64,000 nt of DNA from Verrucomicrobiota bacterium (GCA_004293445.1 RDYP01000001.1:396754-460753), one strand, 5' to 3'; positions 1-9,255 are shown, numbered from the stretch's first letter. Program-made: numbers and translations. The notes: generated by a model from the sequence alone, not told the origin.

Positions 1-57
1 GCATGCAGCACCGATCACAGCGGTTACGCAAAGGAAGGGATTGAAGCGGAGTTTCAT
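1..57 (-). CDS. N-terminal fragment of a second PEP-CTERM/beta-helix paralogue (cut by window edge)
   Basis: Reading the minus strand from the ATG at 57-55 gives 19 residues starting MKLRFNPFLCV and ending at the window edge. They match the N-terminus of the complete surface protein encoded just upstream on the same strand (MKLRFNPFLRV, then SAVIGAAC) at all but three positions. This is therefore the signal peptide of a tandem paralogue. Only the leader is visible, so the PEP-CTERM and beta-strand repeat nature of the rest is inferred from the paralogue. About 160 bases separate it from the stop of that gene. Confidence 0.75.
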   Translation of the reverse strand, partial: MKLRFNPFLCVTAVIGAAC

Positions 58-217
58 AAGATTTTGAGATTAGTGGGAGATTAGGTTTAGACCGTTTTGG
101 GAAGCCGAGGGAACGCTTTGTGCGGCCTACGCATGAGAAATTACTGAATACTCGGGGAGTTTTGATGGAAGAGCTCGAAAGTCTCCGGCGCAGGATCGCC
201 AGTGAAGTCACTCTTCA

Positions 218-2794
218 TCAGGGACGACGACGACGAAGCAGACAAAGGATGCCAAGACCACCCAGCAATGCCGGAGCAGGCTCGGGAACCACGGTCACAA
301 TGCCGGTGCTGTTATCGAAAGTTGCGGTGTAGCCACCCGCCAAGCCACTTGAAACGACCGAGGAGAAGCTTCCGCTGTAGGAATCGAAATCGAAGATTTT
401 GACCGACCCCATCGTGTTGAAACCGGATTGGAAGAGAAGATTCAGCGTGCCGTTGAACTGAACATTCTGGCTCCCGCTCGCAGCAGCGACGGCAAGGTCG
501 AAATTCCCCGAGGTGAACGCATTGATTTCGAAGTCGGAAATACTTCCAGCGTCGAGGACGAGATCGCCCGTCAGGGTCATGGTCCCCGGGCTATTGCCCG
601 GAGCGAAAACGCCGCCACTCTGGACGTTGACCGCTCCAACAGTGCCTGCACCGCCAAGAGCTCCACCCGCTTGCACAATCGTGGCACTCGTTGAGATGTT
701 GCCATTCACGACAAGCTTTCCGGCGGAGACGGTGGTAGCCCCGGTATAGGTGCTGTCTTGAGTAAAGTTCAGCGTGCCCGCACCAACCTTTGTAATACCC
801 CAAGAGCCACCATCTTGATAGAAACCAGTGGCTGTCAGCGTGTCAGCATCCACACCGACAGTGGTGTTGCTTCTGAGAGCGAAACCAGGGCCGCTGCCGC
901 CGCCACCGTAGGTCATGGTCAGGGCGTTGTTGCCACTGATGCTACGGATCGCGCCGTTGCCACCGACACCCGATCCCCAGACGTGGAAGTGCTCGTTAAG
1001 GGAAACACCGCCCTGCAAAGCGAGGGAGGCTCCGTTCTGGATGAAACTCATCGTGTTGCCATCCCATCCGCCAGTACCGAGTGCATTACTACTGGCCGCC
1101 ACAAGGGTGCCCGCCTGAATATCGGTCTGGCCATCGTATGAGTTGGAACCGGCGAGCACCATGGTACCCGCGCCGGATTTGACCAGATTGGAACGAGCCA
1201 CCCACCAAGCATCCGGATATTGATCGGAGAGATTAGCATCGACCCGAAGATCAGTTGCCGCTGCGCCGTTCGCCACATTGAAGGTGTGATTGGCACCATT
1301 GTCTGAACGCAAGGTCCATGATCCGGAAATCGTATTGGTGCTATCGCCCGAAGAACTGAAGCCGAGCAATCCGTCGCCATTCCACTGCCCGGAGCCAGTA
1401 ATTGTGCCGCCGTTGCTGAGAGCAACCGTCAAGTAACTGCCAAAGCCAACGTGCGCCGCACCCGCCGTTGTATCGAAAGTACCGCCATTGATGGTAAGGC
1501 TACTGGGCGAACTGTTCCAGCCGAAGCCGGAACCATCCCCACCGGTGAACTTCAATGTGCCACCGGAGTTCACCGTGACCGCACCGCGAAGCCAGCCATT
1601 ACCGCTGTTCTGGCCGATCAATTCGAGCGTGCCGTTATTGATCGTCGTGCCACCCGTGTAACTCTGCCAGCCACGGAATTGCATGGTGCCGGCGCCGGTT
1701 TTGGTGAGGGAACCACCGCTTGCCCAGCCCGTGAAATTGAGGGTCGAACCCGAACCCACGTCAAAAACGCCGCTGCTCAGCGTCACCTGATTCGCGCTGA
1801 TGGTCGATGTGACGCCACCGGTGACGGTGGTGGTGCCATTGATTCCCCAACTGCCCCAGGTGGCATCCGATCCCGTGCTGGCGAGTTCGCCTCCGGCGAG
1901 GGTCAGGTTGCTGATGTTGGAGTGGGCATTGATGGTCAGCTTGCCACCGGTGTTGATGGTGGTGCCATCAATGGCTTGATAGTAGTTGACGCCTCCAGCT
2001 TGATTGACCGCGACGGTCCCGCCGTTGTTGATGGCGATCGTGCCTGCACCCGAAATGCCTTCTGCCAAAGCACCGCTGATGGTGAGGGTGTTGGCGATGG
2101 CGTAATCGCTACCGGAGTTTGCAACATACCCATAATTGCTGCTGTTCCAAGTCGCGGAGCCGGTGTTCGCGCTGATCACGTTGCCGGTGGAAATCGTTCC
2201 GGTTTGAACGGTGAGATACGGGTTCGCCGGTCCGGAGAAGTGCAAGGTGGAACCCGAGCCGCCAATGACGGCAAGACCGTAGTAAGAACTCGGGGTGTCC
2301 ACGATGCCCTGGAAAGCGGTGTAACCGATACCCCAGGAGACGGATGCCCCCGATCCGTAGCTGCCAGTGGCATTGACCGCATTGCTAATGGCCGTCGCAC
2401 CGGGGATGGGCTGTCCGCCTGCGGCAGTCCAGGTGCCGTTCGCCGTAGCGACATACGAGCCGTCCACGCTACCGCCCCAAGTGGAATTGGCATTTTGCAG
2501 TGTCACCGTCGTAGGAGCGACAATCGTCAGTCCGTTCAGCGACGACAGGTTGAAGTGCATGTATTGACCGTCGCCGGCTGAACCCCGCCAGTAAACGCGA
2601 CCCCAATCGTTCGCGCTGTTGAAAGTGCCACTACCTCCAACGTAGTCCGCCCAGTCGGTAGCGTTGATGGTGTGGGTGGTGACGTCGGTAGCCCGATTCC
2701 CATTAAAGGTCAGAATCTCGGCATTGACAGACACAGTGCATGCAGCACCGATCACGGCGCTCACACGAAGAAATGGGTTAAAACGCAATTTCAT
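218..2794 (-). CDS. PEP-CTERM sorted protein with autotransporter-associated beta-strand repeats
   Basis: Predicted 858-residue secreted surface protein. The start is placed at the ATG at 2794 because it begins a canonical signal peptide (MKLRFNPFLRV, then a hydrophobic run ending near VNAE); the open frame extends 19 residues further upstream but those residues are polar. The body is Gly/Ser/Thr/Asn-rich with repeated units of the PATR type (KTGAGTMQF, SYTGGTTINNGTLEL, TYTGATTVSAGKLVV), expected to fold as a right-handed beta-helix. The C-terminus is a PEP-CTERM signal: VVPEPAPALLGGL, a hydrophobic stretch, then RRRRP, read by an exosortase in the known systems. No exosortase gene is in the window. 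About 335 residues (roughly 700-1712) are closely related to part of the giant protein at 37431. A carbohydrate- or matrix-associated role is likely but unproven. Confidence 0.85.
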   Translation of the reverse strand: MKLRFNPFLRVSAVIGAACTVSVNAEILTFNGNRATDVTTHTINATDWADYVGGSGTFNSANDWGRVYWRGSAGDGQYMHFNLSSLNGLTIVAPTTVTLQNANSTWGGSVDGSYVATANGTWTAAGGQPIPGATAISNAVNATGSYGSGASVSWGIGYTAFQGIVDTPSSYYGLAVIGGSGSTLHFSGPANPYLTVQTGTISTGNVISANTGSATWNSSNYGYVANSGSDYAIANTLTISGALAEGISGAGTIAINNGGTVAVNQAGGVNYYQAIDGTTINTGGKLTINAHSNISNLTLAGGELASTGSDATWGSWGINGTTTVTGGVTSTISANQVTLSSGVFDVGSGSTLNFTGWASGGSLTKTGAGTMQFRGWQSYTGGTTINNGTLELIGQNSGNGWLRGAVTVNSGGTLKFTGGDGSGFGWNSSPSSLTINGGTFDTTAGAAHVGFGSYLTVALSNGGTITGSGQWNGDGLLGFSSSGDSTNTISGSWTLRSDNGANHTFNVANGAAATDLRVDANLSDQYPDAWWVARSNLVKSGAGTMVLAGSNSYDGQTDIQAGTLVAASSNALGTGGWDGNTMSFIQNGASLALQGGVSLNEHFHVWGSGVGGNGAIRSISGNNALTMTYGGGGSGPGFALRSNTTVGVDADTLTATGFYQDGGSWGITKVGAGTLNFTQDSTYTGATTVSAGKLVVNGNISTSATIVQAGGALGGAGTVGAVNVQSGGVFAPGNSPGTMTLTGDLVLDAGSISDFEINAFTSGNFDLAVAAASGSQNVQFNGTLNLLFQSGFNTMGSVKIFDFDSYSGSFSSVVSSGLAGGYTATFDNSTGIVTVVPEPAPALLGGLGILCLLRRRRP

Positions 2795-3272
2795 GGGTTT
2801 AGGGAGTTTTGTGCTGCAGTCGGGGGGACTAGCAATGAACACACTATCCAATCGTCTCGTTCTGCCTACCCGTTAAAATGTGCGGGTCTCGAGGTGGCTT
2901 TTGCCGGCCCCGGCACGATGTGTTCAGGCCATGACTCCCAGTGCTTCATCGCTGATTGGCTGCAACGGGAAGCGTCTGCGAAGGAAGCCCAAGCAGGATT
3001 CTATCGATTTCTAAGACCAGGTCGGACCATCGCTCCACACCCCGCCTCAGAAGCCAATTACTCGCAAGCAAATCCGCCAAGCGAATGACGACTGCATTCA
3101 GATAGCGCTCCCCTTGAAACGCGACCGACCGCCTCCTGATGCGGAGAGCGGTCGGTCGATGACATATGGAGCCCCTGTGCGCTTACCAAGAACCCAGAGA
3201 GATCCGGCTGCACCAATCGGCCGAGATCCGGGAACCGAATCCTCGCAAAGGCCGGGACGCCACGACGACGCC
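2795..3272. other. intergenic region without a recognised gene
   Basis: This 478-base stretch lies between two minus-strand genes. Open frames here on either strand overlap each other and show no recognisable domain. It should hold the promoter of the PEP-CTERM gene on the minus strand and the 3' end of the DUF1080 transcript, including the hairpin listed at 3122-3158. Confidence 0.5.
3122..3158 (-). terminator. perfect 11-bp inverted repeat, possible terminator of the DUF1080 gene
   Basis: CGACCGACCGC at 3122-3132 is the exact reverse complement of 3148-3158, with a 15-base loop. It lies about 115 bases past the stop of the minus-strand DUF1080 gene. The U tract after the stem on the minus strand is weak (GCGTTTC), so intrinsic termination is possible but not certain. 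Confidence 0.4.
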
Positions 3273-4070
3273 TCACTTCACGGCATCGTATTCCCCGATC
3301 GGCCGCACCCAGATGTTGCGGAACTCGATGGGATCGCCATGGAACTGAAGCCCGATCGGACCCGTTGCCGGATGATTTTCTGGATAAGTGGCTACCTGAC
3401 GATGCTGCGTAGGCCCCATGTAACGACGTGAATGGTGAAGCACCACGCCGTTTTGAATGACTGTCACCGTGGCAGGCTCGGCCACCTTTCCGCCTTCGTA
3501 TTTGGGCGGATGGAAAAGAATCTCGTAGCTCTGCCACTCGCCCTGAGGAGCGGTCGCATTCACCAGCGGAGGCGTCTGACCGTAAAGAGCACCGGCGGTG
3601 CCATCGGGATAAGTCCGGTTCGTGTGGCTCTGAAGCACTTGAACCTCATACATGCCCATGAGGAAAACCCCGCTATTGCCACCCGACTGACCGTTCACCT
3701 CACGCCCGGCGGGAATCCGCCATTCAAGATGGAGCTGCATCGGGCCGAACGATTCTTTGGTCCGGATGTCCGCCTGATTGGCGATCATGACACCGTCCTT
3801 GACGATCCATGGCGCGGGCTTGTCGCCACCCGCAGTCCAGGCATCGAGCGACGATCCGTCAAAGAGCACCTTGGCATCCGATGGAGCCTTGACCGACAAG
3901 GCTCCAGCCGTCTCCACGACAACAGGTTGCGGGCGAGTCCCATCATGAACCTGCCAAGCGGTTCCCGGGATTTCAGGAGTGCCGGGCTTGACGCCGACAC
4001 CATCTGCTCCAAAAGCCACTCCCCCTGCTGCCAAGCAGCCGGCCAACGCCATCGATTGCATCTTGCGCAT
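3273..4070 (-). CDS. secreted DUF1080 (3-keto-disaccharide hydrolase type) protein
   Basis: 265 residues from the ATG at 4070. This start gives a typical signal peptide (MRKMQSMALAGCLAAGG, cleavage near AFGA); five extra upstream residues in frame are unlikely. The mature part is a DUF1080/3-keto-disaccharide hydrolase domain of the concanavalin-like jelly roll fold: VLFDGSSLDAW at the start, then LHLEWRIP, GGNSGVFL, YEVQVLQSH and, near the end, GPIGLQFHG followed by FRNIWVRPI. Members hydrolyse 3-keto-glycosides or bind sugars in the periplasm, and are greatly expanded in Planctomycetes and Verrucomicrobia. The gene is divergent from the polyprenyl synthase, with about 107 bases between starts, and has no obvious operon partner. 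Family assignment is firm; the substrate is unknown. Confidence 0.88.
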   Translation of the reverse strand: MRKMQSMALAGCLAAGGVAFGADGVGVKPGTPEIPGTAWQVHDGTRPQPVVVETAGALSVKAPSDAKVLFDGSSLDAWTAGGDKPAPWIVKDGVMIANQADIRTKESFGPMQLHLEWRIPAGREVNGQSGGNSGVFLMGMYEVQVLQSHTNRTYPDGTAGALYGQTPPLVNATAPQGEWQSYEILFHPPKYEGGKVAEPATVTVIQNGVVLHHSRRYMGPTQHRQVATYPENHPATGPIGLQFHGDPIEFRNIWVRPIGEYDAVK

Positions 4071-4177
4071 GAATTCGTCTCTCAAACGCCGTGCCTCTGT
4101 GCAATCTTTCCCGCACTCCGTGTCATCGGGGTTGCGCCGATCCAGACTTTGTGAAATTTTTCACAAGCGTCGTCACC

Positions 4178-5185
4178 ATGAGCACCTCCACTCTTTTTCA
4201 AGGCCGTAGCGAGCGGTTCCCTTTCGAGCTTGTCCGCCCCCAACTGGAGCGGGTCGAGGCCTCGATCCGCGACCAAGTCCGCGCCTTCGATCCGGCGGTG
4301 GAGCCTTATGTCAGTTACGTTTGCAATACCTCGGGCAAACGCATCCGCCCCGCCCTGTCGATCCTCGTCGGTGGGGCGCTCGGTGGCGTGAATGAAGATC
4401 ACCTGAAAATCGGAGTCATCTTGGAACTCATCCACATGGCGACCCTCGTCCACGACGACATCATCGACGGTGCGGTGACCCGCCGGATGATCCCGACCTC
4501 CAATGCCAAGTGGGGCGCGGGTTTGTCGGTGCTCCTCGGCGATGCGCTTTTCTCCCACGCACTGGCACTGGCCACGGAATTCGATGACATCACCATCTGC
4601 CGCAAAGTGGGCCGCGCCTCGCGAGAGGTGTGCGAGGGCGAAATCGTCCAGACGCAACGCCGCTGGGACCTGACCCTCACCAAAGCGGACTACTTCCGGA
4701 TCATCGAAATGAAAACCGGAGCCCTCTTTGCCGCCGCCACGGGGATTGCCGCTGCCCTCTCTGGTGCCAGTGCGGAAACCGAGGCGAAGCTGTTCGATTA
4801 CGGCTTGAAGCTCGGAACGGCTTATCAAATTTACGACGACTGCTTGGACCTCGTCGGCAGCGAGGAGGATGTCGGCAAAACTCTCCGCACCGACCTCGAA
4901 AAGGGCAAGCTCACCCTGCCAATCCTCAATTTGCTGGAGAGCGCCAACGAGTCGCAACGCGCGAAGCTCACCAAGCGGATTGTCGAGCAGCAACCTCTGG
5001 ATCTTCCCGTCCTTGTCGGCATCGCCGAGTACGAAGGTGCGATCGAGTCCGCGATCGATACCGCCAGCGCCATGCTTCAAACCTGCCGCGATCACCTCAT
5101 CGGCCTGCCTGACAGCGATTCGGTCGAGGCGCTCGGACAGATCACCGGATTCCTCGACGCTCTGCTTCAAAAGTGTCGCCGCTGA
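4178..5185 (+). CDS. trans-polyprenyl diphosphate synthase (octaprenyl/IspB-like)
   Basis: 335-residue cytosolic enzyme that condenses isopentenyl diphosphate onto an allylic diphosphate to make a long isoprenoid chain for quinones. The first Asp-rich motif DDIID is at residues 93-97 and the second, DDCLD, at 220-224, each the Mg-diphosphate site of the family. GKRIRPAL near residue 49 and KTGALFAAA near 180 are also typical. The ATG at 4178 was chosen because the sequence before it in the open frame is unlike any family member. The length matches octaprenyl/solanesyl synthases better than the shorter geranylgeranyl enzymes; chain length cannot be told from sequence alone. It is monocistronic by appearance, followed by a 234-base gap. 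Confidence 0.9.
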   Translation: MSTSTLFQGRSERFPFELVRPQLERVEASIRDQVRAFDPAVEPYVSYVCNTSGKRIRPALSILVGGALGGVNEDHLKIGVILELIHMATLVHDDIIDGAVTRRMIPTSNAKWGAGLSVLLGDALFSHALALATEFDDITICRKVGRASREVCEGEIVQTQRRWDLTLTKADYFRIIEMKTGALFAAATGIAAALSGASAETEAKLFDYGLKLGTAYQIYDDCLDLVGSEEDVGKTLRTDLEKGKLTLPILNLLESANESQRAKLTKRIVEQQPLDLPVLVGIAEYEGAIESAIDTASAMLQTCRDHLIGLPDSDSVEALGQITGFLDALLQKCRR

Positions 5186-5419
5186 GGCGCCGCTCGAACG
5201 CACTTGCACCTGGAGCCGAACGCCGATGTTTCGGACTTGCCGATCATTGGGCGGAATCTCGCGCAGTTTGACCTCACGCTGAGGTTGCTGGGGGAATATC
5301 TTAAAAAGTTTCCTTCATATCCCCCGATTATCCGCGGACACCCACTAAATATGGGATAGTTTTCAATTTGACGCCCCAATCCGTAGTAAATAATTTCCGG
5401 CAACGCTCTTTTTAAGCCC

Positions 5420-5911
5420 ATGCGGTGTGTGCAATGTGGATCATTCAAGGACAAGGTGCTCGACTCGCGGATGTCGAAGGACGGCACCACCATCCGTCGA
5501 CGCCGGGAATGCGTCGGCTGCACCTACCGCTACACCACTTACGAGCAGATCGAGCGGACGGAACTTCGCGTGGTCAAACGCGACGGCACACGCGAAGCGG
5601 TCCACCGCGAAAAGATCATCAGCGGCATGATCAAAGCCTGCGAGAAGCGCCCGGTCTCCATGGACCGTCTCGACCGGGCGGTGGAGGAAATCCTCACCGA
5701 GCTCCATCAGGACCATCTTGCCGAGGTGCCCTCATCGACCATCGGGGCCAAGGTCATGGACAAGCTCCATCAGATCGATCCGGTTGCCTACGTCCGCTAC
5801 GTGTCGGTTTACCGCCAGTTCGAAGACGTGGGAGAGTTTATCCGCGAAATCCAAGCTCTCGAGCGCCGACCCTCCCGCGACCCGATGCAACGTCGTCTTT
5901 TCAAGGACTAG
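5420..5911 (+). CDS. nrdR: transcriptional repressor NrdR
   Basis: 163 residues, close to the usual 150-160 for the family. The N-terminal zinc ribbon is complete, with Cys3, Cys6, Cys31 and Cys34. An ATP-cone domain follows (VVKRDGTREAVHREKI, then a segment ending DPVAYVRYVSVYRQF). NrdR senses ATP/dATP and represses ribonucleotide reductase operons by binding NrdR boxes. No ribonucleotide reductase gene is in this window. The 234 bases upstream should hold its promoter; no clear NrdR box was found in them by eye. Very confident assignment. Confidence 0.96.
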   Translation: MRCVQCGSFKDKVLDSRMSKDGTTIRRRRECVGCTYRYTTYEQIERTELRVVKRDGTREAVHREKIISGMIKACEKRPVSMDRLDRAVEEILTELHQDHLAEVPSSTIGAKVMDKLHQIDPVAYVRYVSVYRQFEDVGEFIREIQALERRPSRDPMQRRLFKD

Positions 5912-5964
5912 CCACCATATTGTCCACCTCCTCCATTTAGCACGATTCTGAATTCCTACTTCTC

Positions 5965-6537
5965 GTGATCTCCCTCATCGGCACACGTCCGGCCATCCAA
6001 GTCGGCCGACATCAAGTGATCCAGTACGACACCCACTGGCTCGATATCGCCCTGCGCCGCGCGGCTACCGCTGCCGATCGCCACGATTTCCCCTTTGTCG
6101 ACGACATCCGCCGAGGCATCGAGCACTACCTTGAAACCAAGTGCCCACTCCGCCTCCTCCCCCTCTCCGACCTCTACGACAGGATGCGCCACATGCTTGT
6201 CCGTATCGGCTGCGAAAGCATCGCTGAAAAACTGGAACCCCTCGCCCCGCCCATCACCCTTTGTCTGATCCGCTGCGCAAAGGACGCGGGCAACGGCTTC
6301 GAGCTCGCCTTCTTCGCCCAACTCCGCTCCGAGCTCGCCGACTTACGGGCATCGGGAGCCGAAGATGTCCGCTTTACCGGCCTGCGCGACGCCGCACAGG
6401 TTCTTGTAGCCACCGAGAAGTGGGACAGTCGCTGCGAACAGGTTCTCTCCGAAATTCGCAATTTCCTCGGGGGCATCGATCGCGAACACCGCCACTTCCG
6501 TCGCCCGCTGCGACTTCACCTGGAAGCCGATCGCTAG
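5965..6537 (+). CDS. hypothetical protein, 190 residues
   Basis: Not recognised. It starts with GTG at 5965, 53 bases after nrdR, and probably belongs to the same transcript. The composition is that of a soluble, helix-rich cytosolic protein without signal peptide or membrane segment. A stretch around residues 40-85 (FPFVDDIRRGIEHYLE, then LYDRMRHMLVRIG) has the amphipathic helix spacing of small regulatory helical domains. It keeps a spread of Cys residues (KCPLRLL, IGCES, LIRCAKD) but no CxxC pair. Its place next to nrdR suggests a link with nucleotide metabolism, which is inference only. Confidence 0.6.
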   Translation: MISLIGTRPAIQVGRHQVIQYDTHWLDIALRRAATAADRHDFPFVDDIRRGIEHYLETKCPLRLLPLSDLYDRMRHMLVRIGCESIAEKLEPLAPPITLCLIRCAKDAGNGFELAFFAQLRSELADLRASGAEDVRFTGLRDAAQVLVATEKWDSRCEQVLSEIRNFLGGIDREHRHFRRPLRLHLEADR

Positions 6538-6634
6538 GCCCACACCAACTCGGCATCGCCGCACTCTTCTCATTTGCAAGCATCCGCGTCCCTTTGCGGT
6601 TCCTGCCGTTCAACCCAGCCTCTCAGCCTCGCCC

Positions 6635-6973
6635 ATGACCCTCTTTGAAAAGATCTGCGCGCGTGAAATTCCCGCCACCATCGTTCACGAAGACGAGCAC
6701 TGCATCTGCTTCAAGGACATCGCACCCCAAGCGCCCGTCCATCTACTGCTGATTCCCCGCAAGCCGATCCCGAGGATCGCGCTCGCTGGCGACGGCGACC
6801 AAGCCTTGCTTGGCCACCTGCTACTGACCGCGGGAAAAATCGCCCGCGAACAGGGCTTCGCCGAAGACGGCTTTCGGATCGTGATCAACAACGGCCGCGA
6901 CGGCGGTGAAGCGGTGCCGCACCTGCACCTCCACCTCCTCGCCGGTCGCCAGCTCGAGTGGCCGCCAGGCTAA
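6635..6973 (+). CDS. HIT family protein (HinT-like purine nucleoside phosphoramidase)
   Basis: 112 residues, typical HinT size. The opening TLFEKICAREIPATIVHED, the core VHLLLIPRKPI and the histidine triad HLHLHLL near the C-terminus are all present. HinT-type proteins hydrolyse nucleoside phosphoramidates and adenylated amines in the cytosol. The gene follows the hypothetical 190-residue gene by about 100 bases and converges on htpG, with 39 bases between the two stop codons. Confidence 0.93.
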   Translation: MTLFEKICAREIPATIVHEDEHCICFKDIAPQAPVHLLLIPRKPIPRIALAGDGDQALLGHLLLTAGKIAREQGFAEDGFRIVINNGRDGGEAVPHLHLHLLAGRQLEWPPG

Positions 6974-7012
6974 TGCCCGGCAGCCCATCGATACCGCCAA
7001 AACCGCACGGGC

Positions 7013-8857
7013 TCAGCCCATCGCCCTCTCCATCAGCGCGTTCATCCGCTTCACGGTGTCGCGCGCGTCATCGAGCAGCCCCGCAGCGATCAGAGCATTG
7101 TCGAGCAACTGGCTGGCGACGAGCTTCGCGAGCTCAGGATTGCTCCCACTCGTTTCGGCCAGCTTCTTGACCAAGGGATGCCGGGGATTGATCTCCAGCT
7201 CGACCTTCACCTCGTCTTTGAAGTTCTCATCCATCGCCTTCATCATCCGCCGCATCTGCGAAGTCATCCCGTCCTGCGGCACCAAAGCGATCACCGGACT
7301 GTCCACCAAGCGCTTGCCGCTGGCGACCGCAGTCACCTTTTCTCCCAGTTCTTCCTTGAGGAAAGCGCAGAGTTTCTCGGTCTCCTCGGCACCAAGCGCC
7401 TCACCAGCCGACTCGCTGTCATCGAGTTCCACGCCGGCGTGGCTGATGCTCACCAGCTTCTTTCCTTCGAACTCACCGAGCGTCTCGACGACGTATTCGT
7501 CGACCGCATCGGTAAAGTAGACGACCTCCAAGCCGCGCGCCTTGAAGGCTTCGACATACGGGCTGGTCTCAAGCTGGGCACGACTGGCGCCGACGAGATA
7601 GTAAATCTTATCCTGCCCGTCCTTCGCGCGAGTCAGGTAATCCGCGAAGCTAGCTAGCTTTCCTTCCTCGGTCATCGACGACTCGAAGCGCAGCAACTTC
7701 GCCAGACCGTCCTTGTTGGCGTGGTCCATCGCCACGCCCTCTTTGAAGAAACGATCGAACTTCTTGTAGAAGGCTTGGAACTTCTCCGGATCGGCCTCGG
7801 CTTCCTTCTCGAACATCTTCACCACCCGCTTGCTGATCACACTGCCCAGCTTCCGCACCAGAGCGCTGTCCTGCATGGTCTCACGCGAGATGTTCAGCGG
7901 GATATCGGCGCTATCGATCACTCCCTTGAGGAAACGCATCCAGTCCGGCAGCAGACCCTTCGGCGAGGGATCGATCAGCACTTTCTTGCAATAGAGCGCG
8001 ACCGCGGGCTCGGTCTTGTTCATGCCCCAGCGCTCCATGTTTTCGTTCGGCACGAAGACCAGCGCATTGATCGTGATGGGTGCATCCGCGCTGAAGTGCA
8101 GACGGTAGGACGGCGCGTCGTAGGCATGGCAGGCGAACTCGTAGAAGGCCTTGTATTCCTCCTCGGTCACATCCGACTTGTTCTTCAGCCAGAGCGCCTC
8201 GACCTGATTGATCCGTTCGCCGTTGAGATGGATCGGGAAACCGACGAAGTTGCTGTAGCGCTCGATCAAGTGCTTCACCCGCGACTCCTCGGCATATTCG
8301 ACGTGCTCCTCCTTGAGGTGCAGCACGATCTTCACGCCGCGCTGGAGGCCGCTGGCATCCTCGATCGAATATCCACTGACACCATCGCTCGTCCACAGCA
8401 GTTCCTCACCCTCGGCCCGCCAAGAACGGCTGAATACTTCGACCTTCTCCGCGACCATGAAGGCGGCATAGAAGCCAACACCGAACTGCCCGATCATGTT
8501 TGCCGGGGAATTCCCGCTATCCTTCATCGCGGTAAGGAAGGCCTTGGTGCCGGAGTGGGCGATCGTCCCGAGATTCTCGACCAGCTCCCCTCGAGTCATC
8601 CCGATCCCATGGTCGGCGATCGTCAAAGTCTTCGCCTCCTTGTCCGTCGTGACATGAATCTCCAGGGGCAGAGCCGCATCGTGGATATCTTTCTCCGTGC
8701 CTTGAAGATGGCGGAGTTTCTCCATCGAGTCCGATGCGTTCGAGATCAGCTCGCGCAGGAAAATCTCCCGATCGGTGTAGAGGGAGTGAACGACCAGATC
8801 GAGCAGTTGCTTGATTTCGGCCTGGAAGGAATGCGTTTCGAGAGTGGCTTCGCTCAT
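7013..8857 (-). CDS. htpG: chaperone protein HtpG (Hsp90)
   Basis: 614 residues, normal for bacterial Hsp90. The GHKL ATPase domain is intact: LYTDREIFLRELISNASD near residue 30-47 with the catalytic Glu and Mg-binding Asn, DHGIGMTR near 83, GTIAHSGTKAF near 98, and GQFGVGFYAAFMV near 123. The middle and C-terminal domains follow with family features (NISRETMQ, and SLYTDREIF at the N-terminus). It acts as an ATP-dependent homodimeric chaperone in the cytosol. No clear ribosome-binding site precedes the ATG, and no CIRCE or other heat-shock operator was seen upstream. Confidence 0.97.
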   Translation of the reverse strand: MSEATLETHSFQAEIKQLLDLVVHSLYTDREIFLRELISNASDSMEKLRHLQGTEKDIHDAALPLEIHVTTDKEAKTLTIADHGIGMTRGELVENLGTIAHSGTKAFLTAMKDSGNSPANMIGQFGVGFYAAFMVAEKVEVFSRSWRAEGEELLWTSDGVSGYSIEDASGLQRGVKIVLHLKEEHVEYAEESRVKHLIERYSNFVGFPIHLNGERINQVEALWLKNKSDVTEEEYKAFYEFACHAYDAPSYRLHFSADAPITINALVFVPNENMERWGMNKTEPAVALYCKKVLIDPSPKGLLPDWMRFLKGVIDSADIPLNISRETMQDSALVRKLGSVISKRVVKMFEKEAEADPEKFQAFYKKFDRFFKEGVAMDHANKDGLAKLLRFESSMTEEGKLASFADYLTRAKDGQDKIYYLVGASRAQLETSPYVEAFKARGLEVVYFTDAVDEYVVETLGEFEGKKLVSISHAGVELDDSESAGEALGAEETEKLCAFLKEELGEKVTAVASGKRLVDSPVIALVPQDGMTSQMRRMMKAMDENFKDEVKVELEINPRHPLVKKLAETSGSNPELAKLVASQLLDNALIAAGLLDDARDTVKRMNALMERAMG

Positions 8858-8942
8858 AGGAGTTTGAAGGTTGGGGCGGGGAAAATAGCCATCCTGGGCG
8901 TCCTGTCAAAACCCGCGGTGTCCTGATCAAGAATGAATGAAC

Positions 8943-9040
8943 CGCCGAGGCACGGAGATGGCGGAGACGAACGCGAAGAATACGAGAATCCTAGCTTTTT
9001 TTAAACCCAGCGAACCCTCCCCGACCTCTGTGCCTCGGCG
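8943..9040. repeat. short palindrome-ended element, candidate dispersed repeat
   Basis: The 15-mer at 8943-8957 (CGCCGAGGCACGGAG) and the segment at 9026-9040 are inverted repeats matching at 14 of 15 positions. They bracket about 68 bases containing a GGCGGAGACGAACGCGAAG-type purine-rich tract and a T-rich run. Elements of this 'gaggcacggag ... ctctgtgcctcgg' style are known to me from gene-poor gaps of Verrucomicrobia and related phyla. Copy number elsewhere in this genome is unknown. Confidence 0.45.
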
Positions 9041-9060
9041 CTTCGTTCCACAGCAGGACA

Positions 9061-9255
9061 TTAAGGCCAGAGCACGCACTGGAATCCTCCCTTGCGCAGC
9101 AAAGCCTTCTGCCTCCGGATTGCGGCATCACGAAGAAAGCGCTCAGCTTCTGACGCGTCCGATGAGAGTCCCGTGGAGCGGGCCATCAGATTGCTCTCTC
9201 TTGTCGAATCGCTCGCTTCCTGCCTGTTTTGCATCGGATCGGATTCGTCATTCAT
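9061..9255 (-). CDS. possible small hypothetical protein (64 residues)
   Basis: Not recognised. The minus-strand frame from ATG 9255 encodes a charged 64-residue protein with Ser- and Asp-rich N-terminus and a basic segment AERFLRDAAIRRQKALLRKG towards the end. The composition is more protein-like than that of other frames in this gap. No good ribosome-binding site is visible, and the gene would sit alone between htpG and the ABC-F gene, transcribed opposite to the latter. It could be spurious. Confidence 0.3.
   Translation of the reverse strand: MNDESDPMQNRQEASDSTRESNLMARSTGLSSDASEAERFLRDAAIRRQKALLRKGGFQCVLWP

Noticed and set aside
1451-2581. Plus-strand open frame of 376 residues
   Set aside because: Antisense to the PEP-CTERM gene and without recognisable features.
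5186-5419. Region before nrdR checked for an RNA gene or riboswitch
   Set aside because: A/T-rich tracts are present but no conserved secondary structure could be recognised by eye.
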